Source of the DNA: Sphingopyxis sp. USTB-05
GTDB taxonomy: Bacteria; Pseudomonadota; Alphaproteobacteria; Sphingomonadales; Sphingomonadaceae
Assembly (NCBI RefSeq): GCF_023822045.1
Contig: NZ_CP084712.1
Location: 2,914,001-2,978,000, forward strand
Reading direction: 5' to 3'
DNA length: 64,000 nt
Part shown: positions 17,833-25,980 of the stretch, in pieces
How positions within the stretch are numbered: position 1 is the first letter of the stretch
Layout: every line of letters starts with the position of its first letter
Program-made: the position numbers and the translations under genes
Notes under the pieces: model-generated
The model's database searches: none
Told to the model about the DNA's origin: nothing
Seen by the model: the letters and a program-made list of their open reading frames with translations, nothing else

Positions 17833-18339
17833 TTAATCCTGATCCGCATATGGATTGGCGATGCCCAGCGATGCAAGCGCTTTCACCTCAAGCGCCTCCA
17901 TGGCGGCCGCCGACCCGTCGTCCATATGGTCGTAACCGACAAGATGCAGCGTGCCGTGGACGATCAGATGCGTCGCGTGATCGGGGATCGAAATCCCCTT
18001 TTCCTCCGCTTCGCGCGCGCAGGTTTCGCGCGCCAACACGATGTCGCCGAGCAGGATTTCGCCGTCGTCGCTGTTCGACATGGCGATGAGGAGGTCGGCC
18101 TGTACCTGCGGAAAGGAGAGGACGTTGGTCGGCTTGTCCTTGCCGCGAAAATCGCGGTTGAGCGTGTGGACCTCGGCGTCGTCGGTCAGTCGCACCGATA
18201 CCTCGACGAGCGGCGCGGCGTCGGCGAGCGAGGCATAGGGCGTCAGCGCAAGCGCCGCGGCGACCGCCTGCCCCGCCCGCACCTCCCAATCCAGCGGATC
18301 GGGCCAAGGCGTCGCGGCATAGGTTTCGACGCTCAGCAC
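17833..18339 (-). CDS. ybeY: Endoribonuclease YbeY (16S rRNA 3' maturation)
   Basis: This 168-residue metalloprotein has the diagnostic zinc motif H-G-T-L-H-L-V-G-Y-D-H (H-x3-H-x5-H), preceded by LNRDFRGKDKPTNVLSFP. It processes the 16S rRNA end and takes part in ribosome quality control. The start is GTG at 18339, with GGGAGCAATTCG before it. In related genomes the gene directly follows phoH; here phoH is 8.5 kb away with foreign genes in between, so ybeY must use another promoter in 18340-18480. Confidence 0.95.
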   Translation of the reverse strand: MLSVETYAATPWPDPLDWEVRAGQAVAAALALTPYASLADAAPLVEVSVRLTDDAEVHTLNRDFRGKDKPTNVLSFPQVQADLLIAMSNSDDGEILLGDIVLARETCAREAEEKGISIPDHATHLIVHGTLHLVGYDHMDDGSAAAMEALEVKALASLGIANPYADQD

Positions 18340-18546
18340 CGAATTGCTCCCGCGAAGAAATCAGCGGAAAACTGCGCAACTTCACTCGCAAATCGCGTTT
18401 TTCGTGTCGCAGGCGGTACGGGGATTCTGTCGTGGTTCATGGGTCGACGCTATAGCGGGGATGCGGTGTAGGACAGATAAAAAGCCATGGAGCCAAACAT
18501 CGTCGAAATGAACTGATGCGGCACTTGCCCATTCAGTTATTGACTG

Positions 18547-18558
18547 ATCGTTCCATAA
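18547..18558. promoter_or_regulatory. Candidate TetR operator, copy 1
   Basis: ATCGTTCCATAA lies 17 bases before the TetR start. The same 12-mer with one change (ATCATTCCATAA) lies before the SDR gene at 19171-19182. Sharing between only these two upstream regions suggests that the regulator binds both. Confidence 0.45.
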
Positions 18559-18575
18559 TTCCTATTTGGTCCCTC

Positions 18576-19142
18576 ATGGCACGACCCAAGGCATTCGATA
18601 CCGATGAGGCGCTGGACGCGGCAGTCGCTGTATTTCGCGATCATGGGTATGAGGGATCGTCGGCATCGATGCTCGTCGGCGCAATGGGGATCGGCCGGCA
18701 GAGCCTTTATGATAGCTTCGGCGACAAATGGCAGCTCTATTGCGCCGCGCTAAGGCGCTACACCACGACCGAAGTCCAGGCGCATCTCCAAACGCTGCGA
18801 AGGGAAGAGCGCGCCATCGATGGCATCCGTGCCATGATGGATCGCGTCGTTGTGGAGGCGTCGAATCCCTGCCTCGGCGTTGGTTCGATCTGCGAGTTCG
18901 GGACGAGCCGCGCCGATCTGGAAGAGATCAAAAACTCCGCCGCGGCTGTTTTGTACGACGCGATCGCGGAACGCGTTCGCGAAGCGAAGGAGCAGGGTGA
19001 CCTTGCCGCAGATTTGGACCCGGTGGCGGTCGCGGGCTTCTTTGACAGCAGCTTTGCGGGAATACGCATCGCCGCGCGCGGGGGCGCCGACCAGAAGCAA
19101 CTGCAATTGCTCGGAGAACTCGCCCTGCGGGCGCTTCGCTGA
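18576..19142 (+). CDS. TetR-family transcriptional regulator
   Basis: This 188-residue regulator has an N-terminal helix-turn-helix (ALDAAVAVFRDHGYEGSSASMLVGAMGIGRQSLYDSFGDK, about 10-50) and a helical ligand-binding domain with the TetR_C pattern CLGVGSICEFG. The chosen start, MARPKAFD, is the usual form; the 60-base upstream extension is not needed. No clear ribosome site precedes the ATG. It is 72 bases upstream of an SDR gene on the same strand and probably represses both genes. Confidence 0.9.
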   Translation: MARPKAFDTDEALDAAVAVFRDHGYEGSSASMLVGAMGIGRQSLYDSFGDKWQLYCAALRRYTTTEVQAHLQTLRREERAIDGIRAMMDRVVVEASNPCLGVGSICEFGTSRADLEEIKNSAAAVLYDAIAERVREAKEQGDLAADLDPVAVAGFFDSSFAGIRIAARGGADQKQLQLLGELALRALR

Positions 19143-19160
19143 CCCCCTTTTTTTGATCAT

Positions 19161-19182
19161 TTCTGGAACAATCATTCCATAA
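19161..19182. promoter_or_regulatory. Candidate TetR operator, copy 2
   Basis: GGAACAATCATTCC (19165-19178) is an imperfect inverted repeat with GGAA/TTCC ends, and the overlapping 12-mer at 19171-19182 matches the one upstream of the TetR gene. It lies 32 bases before the SDR start codon. Confidence 0.45.
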
Positions 19183-19214
19183 CTTACCGATCCCGCACAA
19201 CAAGGAGAATATCG

Positions 19215-20039
19215 ATGACGTCCCCCACGATCCTGATTACCGGCACCAGCAGCGGCCTTGGCCGAATGACCGCCCTCCATTTCGCGAAGCAAGGTTGGAA
19301 TGTCGCCGCGACGATGCGCTCGCCCGAGAGGGACGAGACGTTCAGGGACCTGAAAAATGTCGCGGTGATTCCACTCGACGTGACCGACGTCGCCTCGGTC
19401 CGGGCTGCCGTGGCAGCCGCGATCGATCGCTTCGGCGCCATCGACGCGGTGGTGAACAATGCCGGCGCGGGCGCCTATGGGCCGCTCGAACTTGCCGAGG
19501 AGGCAACGATCGACTGGCAATATGCGGTCAATGTGCGCGGCCCGATCAACGTCATCCGCGCAATCCTGCCGCATTTCCGGGAAAGAAAGGCCGGCGCCAT
19601 CGTCAATGTCAGTTCTTATATGGGCCTGACAAGTGCGGTGCCGACTGGGTCGCTCTACAACATGTCAAAATTCGCGCTCGAAGGGCTGATCGAGGGCCTC
19701 CATTATGAGCTGCGCCCGTTCAATATCCGCCTGCGCCTCGTCGAACCAGGCGGCTTCACGGGCAATAAATTCCGCGACAATATGATCTTCCACCGTTCGG
19801 ACGAAATCCGCGATTACGACCCGCTGGTCGGACAGCTCGAAGCCATGTTCGCGTCGGTCGATCCCGCGCGCCTCGACGACCCCCAGGTGATTATCGACGC
19901 GATCCATACGGCCGCTGTCGATCCGGACAGCCCATTCCGGGCCGTCATCGGCGCCGAAGGCAATGGCCTTATGGCGATGCGGAGCGCGATGCCGATCGAG
20001 CAATATCTCGATACGATCGCCGGACAATTCGGCCTGTAG
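19215..20039 (+). CDS. Short-chain dehydrogenase/reductase
   Basis: This 274-residue classical SDR uses NAD(P)H for reversible carbonyl/alcohol chemistry. It has the nucleotide-binding TGTSSGLG motif at about 8-15, NNAGAGAYGP near 80-90, the catalytic Ser in NVSSYMG and the YxxxK motif as YNMSK near 153-157. CAAGGAGAATATCG precedes the ATG. Its neighbour is the TetR regulator, and the two share a candidate operator. The substrate is not evident; such pairs often detoxify reactive carbonyls. Confidence 0.93.
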   Translation: MTSPTILITGTSSGLGRMTALHFAKQGWNVAATMRSPERDETFRDLKNVAVIPLDVTDVASVRAAVAAAIDRFGAIDAVVNNAGAGAYGPLELAEEATIDWQYAVNVRGPINVIRAILPHFRERKAGAIVNVSSYMGLTSAVPTGSLYNMSKFALEGLIEGLHYELRPFNIRLRLVEPGGFTGNKFRDNMIFHRSDEIRDYDPLVGQLEAMFASVDPARLDDPQVIIDAIHTAAVDPDSPFRAVIGAEGNGLMAMRSAMPIEQYLDTIAGQFGL

Positions 20040-20053
20040 TCGCCCGCGCGACG

Positions 20054-20932
20054 TCAGTGCATATGCTTCAGCTTGTCGGGGTTGCGCATGACATAGATGG
20101 CAGTGATCTTGCCGTCCTCGATTTCCAGCGCCGTCGTCTGCAGTTCGCCGTCGGCTTCGCGCGTGACGAAGCCCGGCAGCCCGTTGATCGTGCCGGCGTG
20201 GACGAGCGTCGAGCCGTATTTTCCGAACAGCACCGCCAGGCTGCGATGCAGTTTCAGCACGATGTCATGGCCGAGGACGGGGCCCATCGCGGCGGGGCGC
20301 TTGCCGCCACCGTCGGCCCACATGCCGACATCGGCGGCAAGCAGCGCGCCGAGCGCGCCCATGTCGCCGCTGCGCGATGCCGCGAAAAAGGCGTTGGCGA
20401 TCTGAAGCCCCTGCTCTTTTTCAAGCTTGTAGCGCGGGCGCGCGTCGCGGACGTGGGTTCGCGCGCGCGCCGCAAGCTGGCGCGTCGCGGCGGGGTCGCG
20501 GTCGATCGTCTTGGCGACCTCTTCGAACTCGACGCCGAAGACGTCGTGGAGCAGGAAGGCGGCACGTTCGAGCGGCGACAGCCGTTCGAGCGCGATCATC
20601 AGCGGCAGCGTGACGTCGTCCTCTTCCTCCTCCTCGACCAGCGGATCGGGGAGCCAGGGGCCGACATAGGTCTCGCGCTGACTGCGTGCCGACTTTATCT
20701 GGTCGAGGCAGAGACGCGTCACGGTCCGCCGCAGGAAGGCCGCGGGCTCGCGCACGGCGCTGCGGTCGGTGCCGAGCCAGCGAATGAAGGCATCCTGCAC
20801 CACATCCTCGGCATCCGCGACCGAGCCGAGCATGCGGTAGGCCACGCGCGTGAGGAGCGGGCGCAGCAGGTCGAAACTCCCCGCTGCGTCCGCTGCCGCA
20901 TCGATTTCGCCGCGGATGCCCTCAGGGGTCAT
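20054..20932 (-). CDS. ECF41-type RNA polymerase sigma factor with fused C-terminal domain
   Basis: This 292-residue sigma factor has sigma-2 (RVAYRMLGSVADAEDVVQDAFIRW, about 30-55), a linker, sigma-4 (LSPLERAAFLLHDVFGVEFEEVA, about 115-140) and a C-terminal SnoaL-like domain of about 120 residues. It carries the marks of the ECF41 group: WLPDP in the sigma linker, DGGGK in the SnoaL part and NPDKL near the end. In ECF41 the C-terminal domain replaces a separate anti-sigma factor. Its start overlaps the stop of the upstream carboxymuconolactone decarboxylase-like gene by one base (TGATG), so the two are coupled. Confidence 0.93.
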   Translation of the reverse strand: MTPEGIRGEIDAAADAAGSFDLLRPLLTRVAYRMLGSVADAEDVVQDAFIRWLGTDRSAVREPAAFLRRTVTRLCLDQIKSARSQRETYVGPWLPDPLVEEEEEDDVTLPLMIALERLSPLERAAFLLHDVFGVEFEEVAKTIDRDPAATRQLAARARTHVRDARPRYKLEKEQGLQIANAFFAASRSGDMGALGALLAADVGMWADGGGKRPAAMGPVLGHDIVLKLHRSLAVLFGKYGSTLVHAGTINGLPGFVTREADGELQTTALEIEDGKITAIYVMRNPDKLKHMH

Positions 20933-21387
20933 CAGGCAGCCTTCAACGCGCCGTTTTCGTACCAAAGGTCGAAACCGACCGCGATACGATTCCAGCCATT
21001 GATGACGTTGATCATCACGGTCAGATTCACCTGTTCCTCCGGCGTGAAATGCGCTTCGAGCGCATCCTTCGCAGCCTTCTGTGTGTGCCCTGCGGACAGC
21101 TTGGTCAAGGCGTCGGTCCAGGCGAGTGCCGCGCGTTCGCGGTCGGTATAGACCGGGGCTTCGTGCCAGGCCGAGAGCAGATAGATGCGCTGTTCGGTCT
21201 CGCCCTTCGCGCGGGCTTCGACAGTGTGCATGTTGATGCAGTTGGCGCAGCCGTTGAGGATCGACGAGCGGATCTTCACCAGTTCGATCAGGCTCGGCTC
21301 GAGGCTCTTTTCGGCGCCGAGGCTGACAGCCATCCATTGCTTCATCAGGTGCGGGGCGGCGGCGTAGGGGTCGGTTACCTTGGTCAT
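20932..21387 (-). CDS. Carboxymuconolactone decarboxylase / AhpD-like protein, ECF41 partner
   Basis: This 151-residue protein of the CMD fold has the redox motif NGCANCINMHT (C-x2-C plus His) near residues 47-57, as in AhpD-type alkylhydroperoxidases. ECF41 sigma genes are typically linked to a COE gene (carboxymuconolactone decarboxylase, oxidoreductase or epimerase), and this is the CMD version. GAAGGAGATATGAC precedes the ATG. An ECF41-type promoter lies 33 bases upstream, so the sigma factor probably switches on its own operon. The redox substrate is unknown. Confidence 0.93.
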   Translation of the reverse strand: MTKVTDPYAAAPHLMKQWMAVSLGAEKSLEPSLIELVKIRSSILNGCANCINMHTVEARAKGETEQRIYLLSAWHEAPVYTDRERAALAWTDALTKLSAGHTQKAAKDALEAHFTPEEQVNLTVMINVINGWNRIAVGFDLWYENGALKAA

Positions 21388-21420
21388 GTCATATCTCCTT
21401 CATGGGGGTTGTGCAGACTT

Positions 21421-21447
21421 GACGAGACAGGATCGGCGGATGTGACA
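21421..21447 (-). promoter_or_regulatory. ECF41-type promoter (TGTCACA-N16-CGTC)
   Basis: On the minus strand TGTCACA (21447-21441) is followed after exactly 16 bases by CGTC (21424-21421). These match the -35 and -10 elements described for ECF41 sigma factors. It is 33 bases upstream of the carboxymuconolactone decarboxylase-like gene and drives that gene and the sigma gene behind it. Confidence 0.8.
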
Positions 21448-21527
21448 TGGATCGCGAAAAAAATTCGCGCGGGCCGAAAAATCGGTTAGCTTGCCCACCT
21501 CGATAATCAGAACGAGGGGGTCCAATC

Positions 21528-21905
21528 ATGAAATTTCTCGATGGTTTCGGCGAACAGGCCTATGCATTGCTGCGCATCGTTGCGGGTGTACTGTTCCTCG
21601 CGCACGGGGTGCAGAAATTCCTCAACTTCCCTGTCGCCTTTCCGATGCCGCTCAACCCGATGCTATATGCTGCGGGGACGATCGAACTGGTCGCGGGCGC
21701 GCTGATCATCATCGGCCTGTTCACCCGTCCCGCCGCCTTCATCGCGAGCGGCATGTCGGCGGTCGGTTACTGGGTCGCGCACGGCAGCCAGGGGCCCTTC
21801 CCGATCGTCAACGGCGGCGAGACGATCATCCTCTACTGCTTCATCTTCCTGTTTATCGCGACGCGCGGTGCGGGAATCTGGAGTGTCGAAGGCGCTAAGA
21901 AATAG
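21528..21905 (+). CDS. DoxX-family membrane protein
   Basis: This 125-residue protein has four hydrophobic segments and the DoxX pattern: LRIVAGVLFLAHGVQKF near the N terminus, then TIELVAGALIIIGLFTRPAAF and a C-terminal LFIATRGAGIWSVEG. DoxX proteins are small inner-membrane proteins linked to redox or thiol stress. It is divergent from the ECF41 pair across 140 bases. No ECF41 promoter is visible on its own strand, so common control is not shown. Confidence 0.9.
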   Translation: MKFLDGFGEQAYALLRIVAGVLFLAHGVQKFLNFPVAFPMPLNPMLYAAGTIELVAGALIIIGLFTRPAAFIASGMSAVGYWVAHGSQGPFPIVNGGETIILYCFIFLFIATRGAGIWSVEGAKK

Positions 21906-21986
21906 GCATTCCAACTCTATCTTGTGGCAGGGATAAGGGAGATGAACGTCGGGCGAACGCCGGCCTCCGGAGAAGTGGCCGCTCGC

Positions 21987-22050
21987 GGCCTTAAGGCGAC
22001 AAAAGATACGGACGTACGCGTCCAGAATATCTCCTTTGTCGCCTTAAGGC
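21987..22050. repeat. Long near-perfect inverted repeat
   Basis: The arms 21987-22007 and 22028-22050 pair along about 21 bases (core CTTAAGGCGACAAA with TTTGTCGCCTTAAG), with two extra bases in the right arm. The loop contains a second small hairpin, GGACG/CGTCC. The whole can fold into a cruciform or a strong RNA hairpin. It is unlike the repeat units that follow. Confidence 0.8.
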
Positions 22051-22196
22051 GATGACGGGCGCGGAGTGTCGAAGGAGTGTTCTGCAGGGTGATCGATGCG
22101 GTCATCCACAAGGGTAGATCATCGCCGGATATATTGGGAAAGCGGTTTTTTCTGTGCGAGGTTCTGGCTGATTTTGGTCGGGAGCTGCCGTTGTAG

Positions 22197-22285
22197 GTGT
22201 GTACCCTAGCGAAGGCCGGGGTCCAAAATTCCAACACTAACCTTGCGCTTTTCCGAACTGGGCCCCGGCTTTCGCCGGGGTACAC
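22197..22285. repeat. Type-A palindromic repeat (unit A1)
   Basis: The unit begins GTGTAC and ends GTACAC, with inner palindromes GGCCGGGG and CCCCGGC, about 89 bases long. It is the same family as 22454-22532 and 26278-26367. Confidence 0.85.
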
Positions 22286-22325
22286 GGATGGGCAGGAGTC
22301 GACCGGGAGCTGCCCTCTCCATCTT

Positions 22326-22417
22326 CGTCACCCAGGACTTGATCCGGGGTCCCGCTTGATCTCGAAGGCCGGTAGATGCGCAAAAAAGCGGGATCCCGGG
22401 TCAGGCCCGGGATGACG
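22326..22417. repeat. Type-B palindromic repeat (unit B1)
   Basis: The unit starts CGTCACCC and ends GGGATGACG. Two GC-rich hairpins (GATCCGGGGTCCCGCTT on the left and AAGCGGGATCCCGGG on the right) pair with each other around a variable loop. The same layout recurs at 26151-26241 and 26404-26495. Confidence 0.85.
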
Positions 22418-22453
22418 GAAGTGGGGTAACGAACGGAAGCGGACGATAGTGAT

Positions 22454-22532
22454 GTGCACCCCGGCGAAAGCCGGGGCCCAGAATTCCAACGCTGCCTTTC
22501 CGCACTAGGCCCCGGCTTGCGCCGGGGTGCAC
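22454..22532. repeat. Type-A palindromic repeat (unit A2)
   Basis: Bounded by GTGCACCCCGGCG and CGCCGGGGTGCAC with a short spacer; its spacer (AGAATTCCAACGCT) resembles that of unit A1. Directly after it is CAGCTCACCACCCC (22539-22552), also present after unit B3 at 26516-26529. Confidence 0.85.
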
Positions 22533-22582
22533 AAAGGGCAGCTCACCACCCCGTTGCCGCCATTCGCCCGCACCACAAAATA

Positions 22583-22608
22583 GGGGGCGGCCCTTGCGAG
22601 CCGCCCCC
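22583..22608 (-). terminator. Rho-independent terminator of the DUF6607 gene
   Basis: A perfect 9-bp stem, GGGGGCGGC (22583-22591) with GCCGCCCCC (22600-22608), lies 29 bases past the DUF6607 stop. On the minus strand it is followed by TATTTTG. Confidence 0.8.
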
Positions 22609-22636
22609 AGTTTCGGGCTTCACATGGTGAAGGTCT

Positions 22637-23614
22637 TCAAAGCTTGCGCGTGTTGGTCTCGATCAGCTTTTTCGCCTCGGCGATGGCTTTCGCGGTGGTC
22701 AGCTTCTTTTCCTGAATATCGTCGGCCATTTCGAGCAGGCGGCCGCTGATCACGGTGCCCGTCTGTGCTTCCTCATCGATCGCGATACCGCCCTTGGCTG
22801 CGGCGACACGGTCCCATTCGGCGCGCACGGCGGCCCAATAGTCCTTGGTTGCGGCCCAATAATCGTCGGCCGCCTTCACGTCATATTGGTCATATTTGAT
22901 ATAGGTGTTGAGGACATATTCCTGGACGATCGGCACCAGCTTGCCGTCCTTCGTCCCCATTTTCGTATTGTCCTGCCAGTGGACCCAGCCGTCGGGCGAG
23001 GGCTGGTGGCGGTTGATCGAGAGGTAGCGGTCGTAGACCGGATTACGCACGGCATCGCGGCGCGCCAGTGGGCGCCAGGTCCAGTTCGAGCGCCAGCGGC
23101 GGACGCCGCCCTGCGTTTCGAACTGACCCCAGCCGCCATATCTTGGGGAATCATCGACCTGATACACCGTCTGCGACCAGCGACCGGTGCGCATCTTTTC
23201 GGGCACATCTTCCCACGTCCAGGCGTTGCGGTCGGAATAGACCAGCACCTTCGCAGGTTCATATTCCCAATCCTGGCGCCAATGCTTGATGATCATGCTC
23301 TTGTCGTCGTCGCCGGTGATGACGAGCATATGCTGCAGGCTGATCTTGCGGCCGGTGTCCTCGATGACGCGCACGACCTCATTGCCGCCCGAACGCTTGG
23401 GTTCGAGGACCTCGTACGTCGGATCCCAGCGCGTCGATTCCTGCATGTTAAAGCTGACGCGGTAATTGCCCGCCATCGCGAGGATGTCGGCACGGTCCTG
23501 TTCGAAGTTGGCGGCGGCAGCCTCGGCGGCGATCGGCGGATGGGCCGAAGCGGCGATGGGCAGCGCTGCGGTCAGCAACAGCAACCCGGCGGCGATCTTA
23601 CGATAGGTTTTCAT
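22637..23614 (-). CDS. DUF6607 family secreted protein, partner of the heme-type receptor
   Basis: This 325-residue periplasmic or surface protein has a signal peptide ending AASA and a mature domain rich in Trp and Tyr: NYRVSFNMQEST, HWRQDWEYEP, RRWRSNWTWRPL and WVHWQDNT. This matches what I know as DUF6607, often adjacent to TonB-dependent heme/hemoglobin receptors. It lies 22 bases downstream of such a receptor on the same strand, so the two form an operon with the terminator at 22583. A heme-handling role is inferred from context and from its aromatic content; no biochemistry is known to me. Confidence 0.82.
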   Translation of the reverse strand: MKTYRKIAAGLLLLTAALPIAASAHPPIAAEAAAANFEQDRADILAMAGNYRVSFNMQESTRWDPTYEVLEPKRSGGNEVVRVIEDTGRKISLQHMLVITGDDDKSMIIKHWRQDWEYEPAKVLVYSDRNAWTWEDVPEKMRTGRWSQTVYQVDDSPRYGGWGQFETQGGVRRWRSNWTWRPLARRDAVRNPVYDRYLSINRHQPSPDGWVHWQDNTKMGTKDGKLVPIVQEYVLNTYIKYDQYDVKAADDYWAATKDYWAAVRAEWDRVAAAKGGIAIDEEAQTGTVISGRLLEMADDIQEKKLTTAKAIAEAKKLIETNTRKL

Positions 23615-23636
23615 CGGTGCAGTCCTTTTCGTTTTT

Positions 23637-25943
23637 TTAAAAGCGGAAGCTGAGCGACACGCTCGCGTTGCGGCCGGGCTGGGTATAGGCGTCGGCGATC
23701 ACGGCGATCGGCAGGTTCCGGCCGCCAATGAGCGTCGTGTTGGCAAGGCCGCGCGCGTCGCTCCACCAGCTATATTTCTTGTCGAGGATGTTGAAGACGC
23801 CGCCGCGCAGCGTCAGCCCCTCGGTCAGGCGGACAAAGGCGGTCGCGTCGAGGATGGTGAAACCGTCGGGGCGGTAACCGCCGGCGGTGCGCGACGCTTC
23901 CTTGCGTGCGCTGTGCGTCATGATCAACTGGCCGCCGAAACGGCCCTGCGGCTGACGATAGCCGACCCCCGCGACGAGCTTGAGCGGATCGATCGATTCG
24001 AGCGGCGAGCGAATGCCGTCGGGGTCGATGATGTCACCCTTCGCATAGGATAGGGCGAGCGTCGTATACAGGCCGGACGACGCTCGCCCCTCGAACCGCG
24101 CCTCGGCCCCTTTGACCCGGACGCGATCGAGATTCACGAATTGGAAGATAGCGGGGTCGGCGGGCGTAAAGCTGCCGTCGACCTGCTCCTGGCTGATGAA
24201 ATCCTTGTAGCGCGCCGAAAAGCCCGTGACGTCGAGGCTGATCGCGTCGCTCGAAAAGCGGATGCCGCCCTCAAAGCTTTCGCTGCGCTCGGGCCCCAGA
24301 TCGGGGTTCGGGATCGACGTATAGCCCGACGCGAGGTTCGAGAAGAACTGGTTCACCTGCCCCGGCTCGGGTGCCTTGAAGCCCGTCGCATAGTTGGCGA
24401 ACAGGCGGAATTCGTCGGTGACCTTCCACACCGCGCCGAACTTTGGCGACAGGCGCGAGCCGTCCTGTTTGGCGCCGGCGAAGGTCGGCAGCAGCGGATC
24501 GTCGTCGGGCGACAGGTCGTACCAGTCGAAACGCAGCGCCGGATAGAGGATCAGACGTCCGTCGGCGATGGTGATTTCGTCGCCGACAAACAGGCCCGCG
24601 CGCGTGAAATCGGTGCTCGGGAAGGCGCGTGTCGGATAAACCTCGCCGAACGGCGGCACGGTGCCGTCGCGCAGACCGCGCTGACGCGTCTTGCTGATGT
24701 CGCCGCCGAAGACGAGACGGTGAGCGATCGCGCCGGTCGCGAAATCGGCGCGGGCATCAGCCGCGGCGCCGATCACGCGGTTCTCGAACGTGTTGAGGCG
24801 CGTGCGGTCGGCCGCGGGGGTGCGATCTTCCTCGGTATATTGATTGTCTTCGCCGTCCTGCCAATAGAGCGCGACGCGGGCGAAATCGATCGCGCCCTCG
24901 CCTTCCCAGCTCCAGTCGAGCGAGACGCGCTTGCGCTCTCCGCTGTCCCACGCTTCCAGCCGGTCGACGCTGGCGGTGACGACGCCCGCCGCATTCCGCG
25001 TCGCGGTGACGCCGGTGAGGCCGTTGGTGTAGAGGTCGGTGTCGAGATATTCACCGGTCAGGCGGATCTTGTGGCCGTTGGCGGGGTCATAGACGATGCG
25101 CGCGAGCGCCGCGTTGGAGCGGCCATCCTGGGGGTTCGGCCGCGTGCGGAGCGGACCGGTGTTCGCGTCCTTGCCCGAAGTGCCCGCGACGCCGTCGACA
25201 TAGATGCCGCCCGCAACATCGCCCTTGTTGTCGAGTTCCTTGTGATCGCGCCGCGTATAGGCGGCCATGATCGACCAGTCGCCGCTGCGTCCCGCAAGGA
25301 TTGCGGTTTCGCTGAATTCCTTGTCGGCGCTGCTATAGGCGGCGCGGAGGAGGCCGCCGACATTCTTGCCGGGTTCGAGGAAATCGACGGGGTCCGAGGT
25401 GATGAAGCTGACCGCGCCCGCTAGGCCGTCACTTCCATAAAGCGCGGACGACGGACCGCGCAGGATTTCGACCGACTTGACGAGACCAAGGTCGACATAG
25501 TCGCCGCGACCCGACGCCTGCGCGCCGAAGCTGAAGCCGTCGGGAACGCGGACGCCGTCGACCTGGACGAGCACGCGATTGCCCCCGATGCCGCGGATGT
25601 TGAAGCTGTCGTTGCCCGCGCGGCCGGTGGTGCCGAGCGCGGCGCCGAAGCGCGCGGGCTGGCGCTGGACGCTGACGCCGGGTTCGAAGCGGACGAGGTC
25701 GCGGATATCGGTGACGAGTTCGTCGGCGATCTGTTCGTCGCTCTTCACCGTAATAGTGACGGGAATATCCTCGGCCTTCACGGCGGTGCGCGTGGCGGTG
25801 ACGACGATACGGTTCTTGAGCGACACCCAATATTCGCCGTCATTGTCCTGCGCAAAGGCCGGCGTAGCGGTCGCGGCGAGCGCGAGGCCCAGCGCGCTGC
25901 TCGCGGCAAGGCGGGTTACGGACGGCAGATATCGGATGTTCAA
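23637..25943 (-). CDS. TonB-dependent heme/hemoglobin-type receptor
   Basis: This 768-residue outer-membrane importer has a signal peptide ending PAFAQ, a TonB box-like KNRIVVTATR, and a plug with DIRDLVRFEPGVSV, GNDSFNIRGIGGNRVLVQVDGVRVPD and VEILRGPSSALYGSDGLAGAV. These are signatures of the hemoglobin/transferrin/lactoferrin receptor family. The barrel ends in Phe. I start it at TTG 25943 because GGGGGAATTAAA precedes it; the longer frame to 25979 would overlap the operator. A Fur-like palindrome lies directly upstream. It is in an operon with the DUF6607 gene. Confidence 0.92.
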   Translation of the reverse strand: MNIRYLPSVTRLAASSALGLALAATATPAFAQDNDGEYWVSLKNRIVVTATRTAVKAEDIPVTITVKSDEQIADELVTDIRDLVRFEPGVSVQRQPARFGAALGTTGRAGNDSFNIRGIGGNRVLVQVDGVRVPDGFSFGAQASGRGDYVDLGLVKSVEILRGPSSALYGSDGLAGAVSFITSDPVDFLEPGKNVGGLLRAAYSSADKEFSETAILAGRSGDWSIMAAYTRRDHKELDNKGDVAGGIYVDGVAGTSGKDANTGPLRTRPNPQDGRSNAALARIVYDPANGHKIRLTGEYLDTDLYTNGLTGVTATRNAAGVVTASVDRLEAWDSGERKRVSLDWSWEGEGAIDFARVALYWQDGEDNQYTEEDRTPAADRTRLNTFENRVIGAAADARADFATGAIAHRLVFGGDISKTRQRGLRDGTVPPFGEVYPTRAFPSTDFTRAGLFVGDEITIADGRLILYPALRFDWYDLSPDDDPLLPTFAGAKQDGSRLSPKFGAVWKVTDEFRLFANYATGFKAPEPGQVNQFFSNLASGYTSIPNPDLGPERSESFEGGIRFSSDAISLDVTGFSARYKDFISQEQVDGSFTPADPAIFQFVNLDRVRVKGAEARFEGRASSGLYTTLALSYAKGDIIDPDGIRSPLESIDPLKLVAGVGYRQPQGRFGGQLIMTHSARKEASRTAGGYRPDGFTILDATAFVRLTEGLTLRGGVFNILDKKYSWWSDARGLANTTLIGGRNLPIAVIADAYTQPGRNASVSLSFRF

Positions 25944-25961
25944 TTTAATTCCCCCGGTTAG

Positions 25962-25980
25962 ATTGCGACTGACTCGCAAT
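25962..25980. promoter_or_regulatory. Candidate Fur-type iron operator
   Basis: ATTGCGA-N5-TCGCAAT is a perfect 7-bp inverted repeat 18 bases before the receptor's TTG start. A second looser copy, TTGCGAATCGTTTTCGAC, lies at 26023-26040. The sequence resembles alphaproteobacterial Fur boxes of the TGCGAnTnATTCGCA type. Confidence 0.55.

Larger units (their letters stand above)
21906..22636. other. 731-base gene-free stretch full of palindromes
   Basis: After the DoxX gene comes a long inverted repeat (21987-22050), then three palindromic repeat units (22197-22532), then the terminator of the DUF6607 gene (22583-22608). Open frames here are only translations of the repeats. I see no gene. Confidence 0.8.

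Noticed and set aside
23637..25979. Upstream start of the heme-type receptor at 25979
   Set aside because: This start is also TTG, has no ribosome site and would overlap the palindrome. The TTG at 25943 follows GGGGGAATTAAA.
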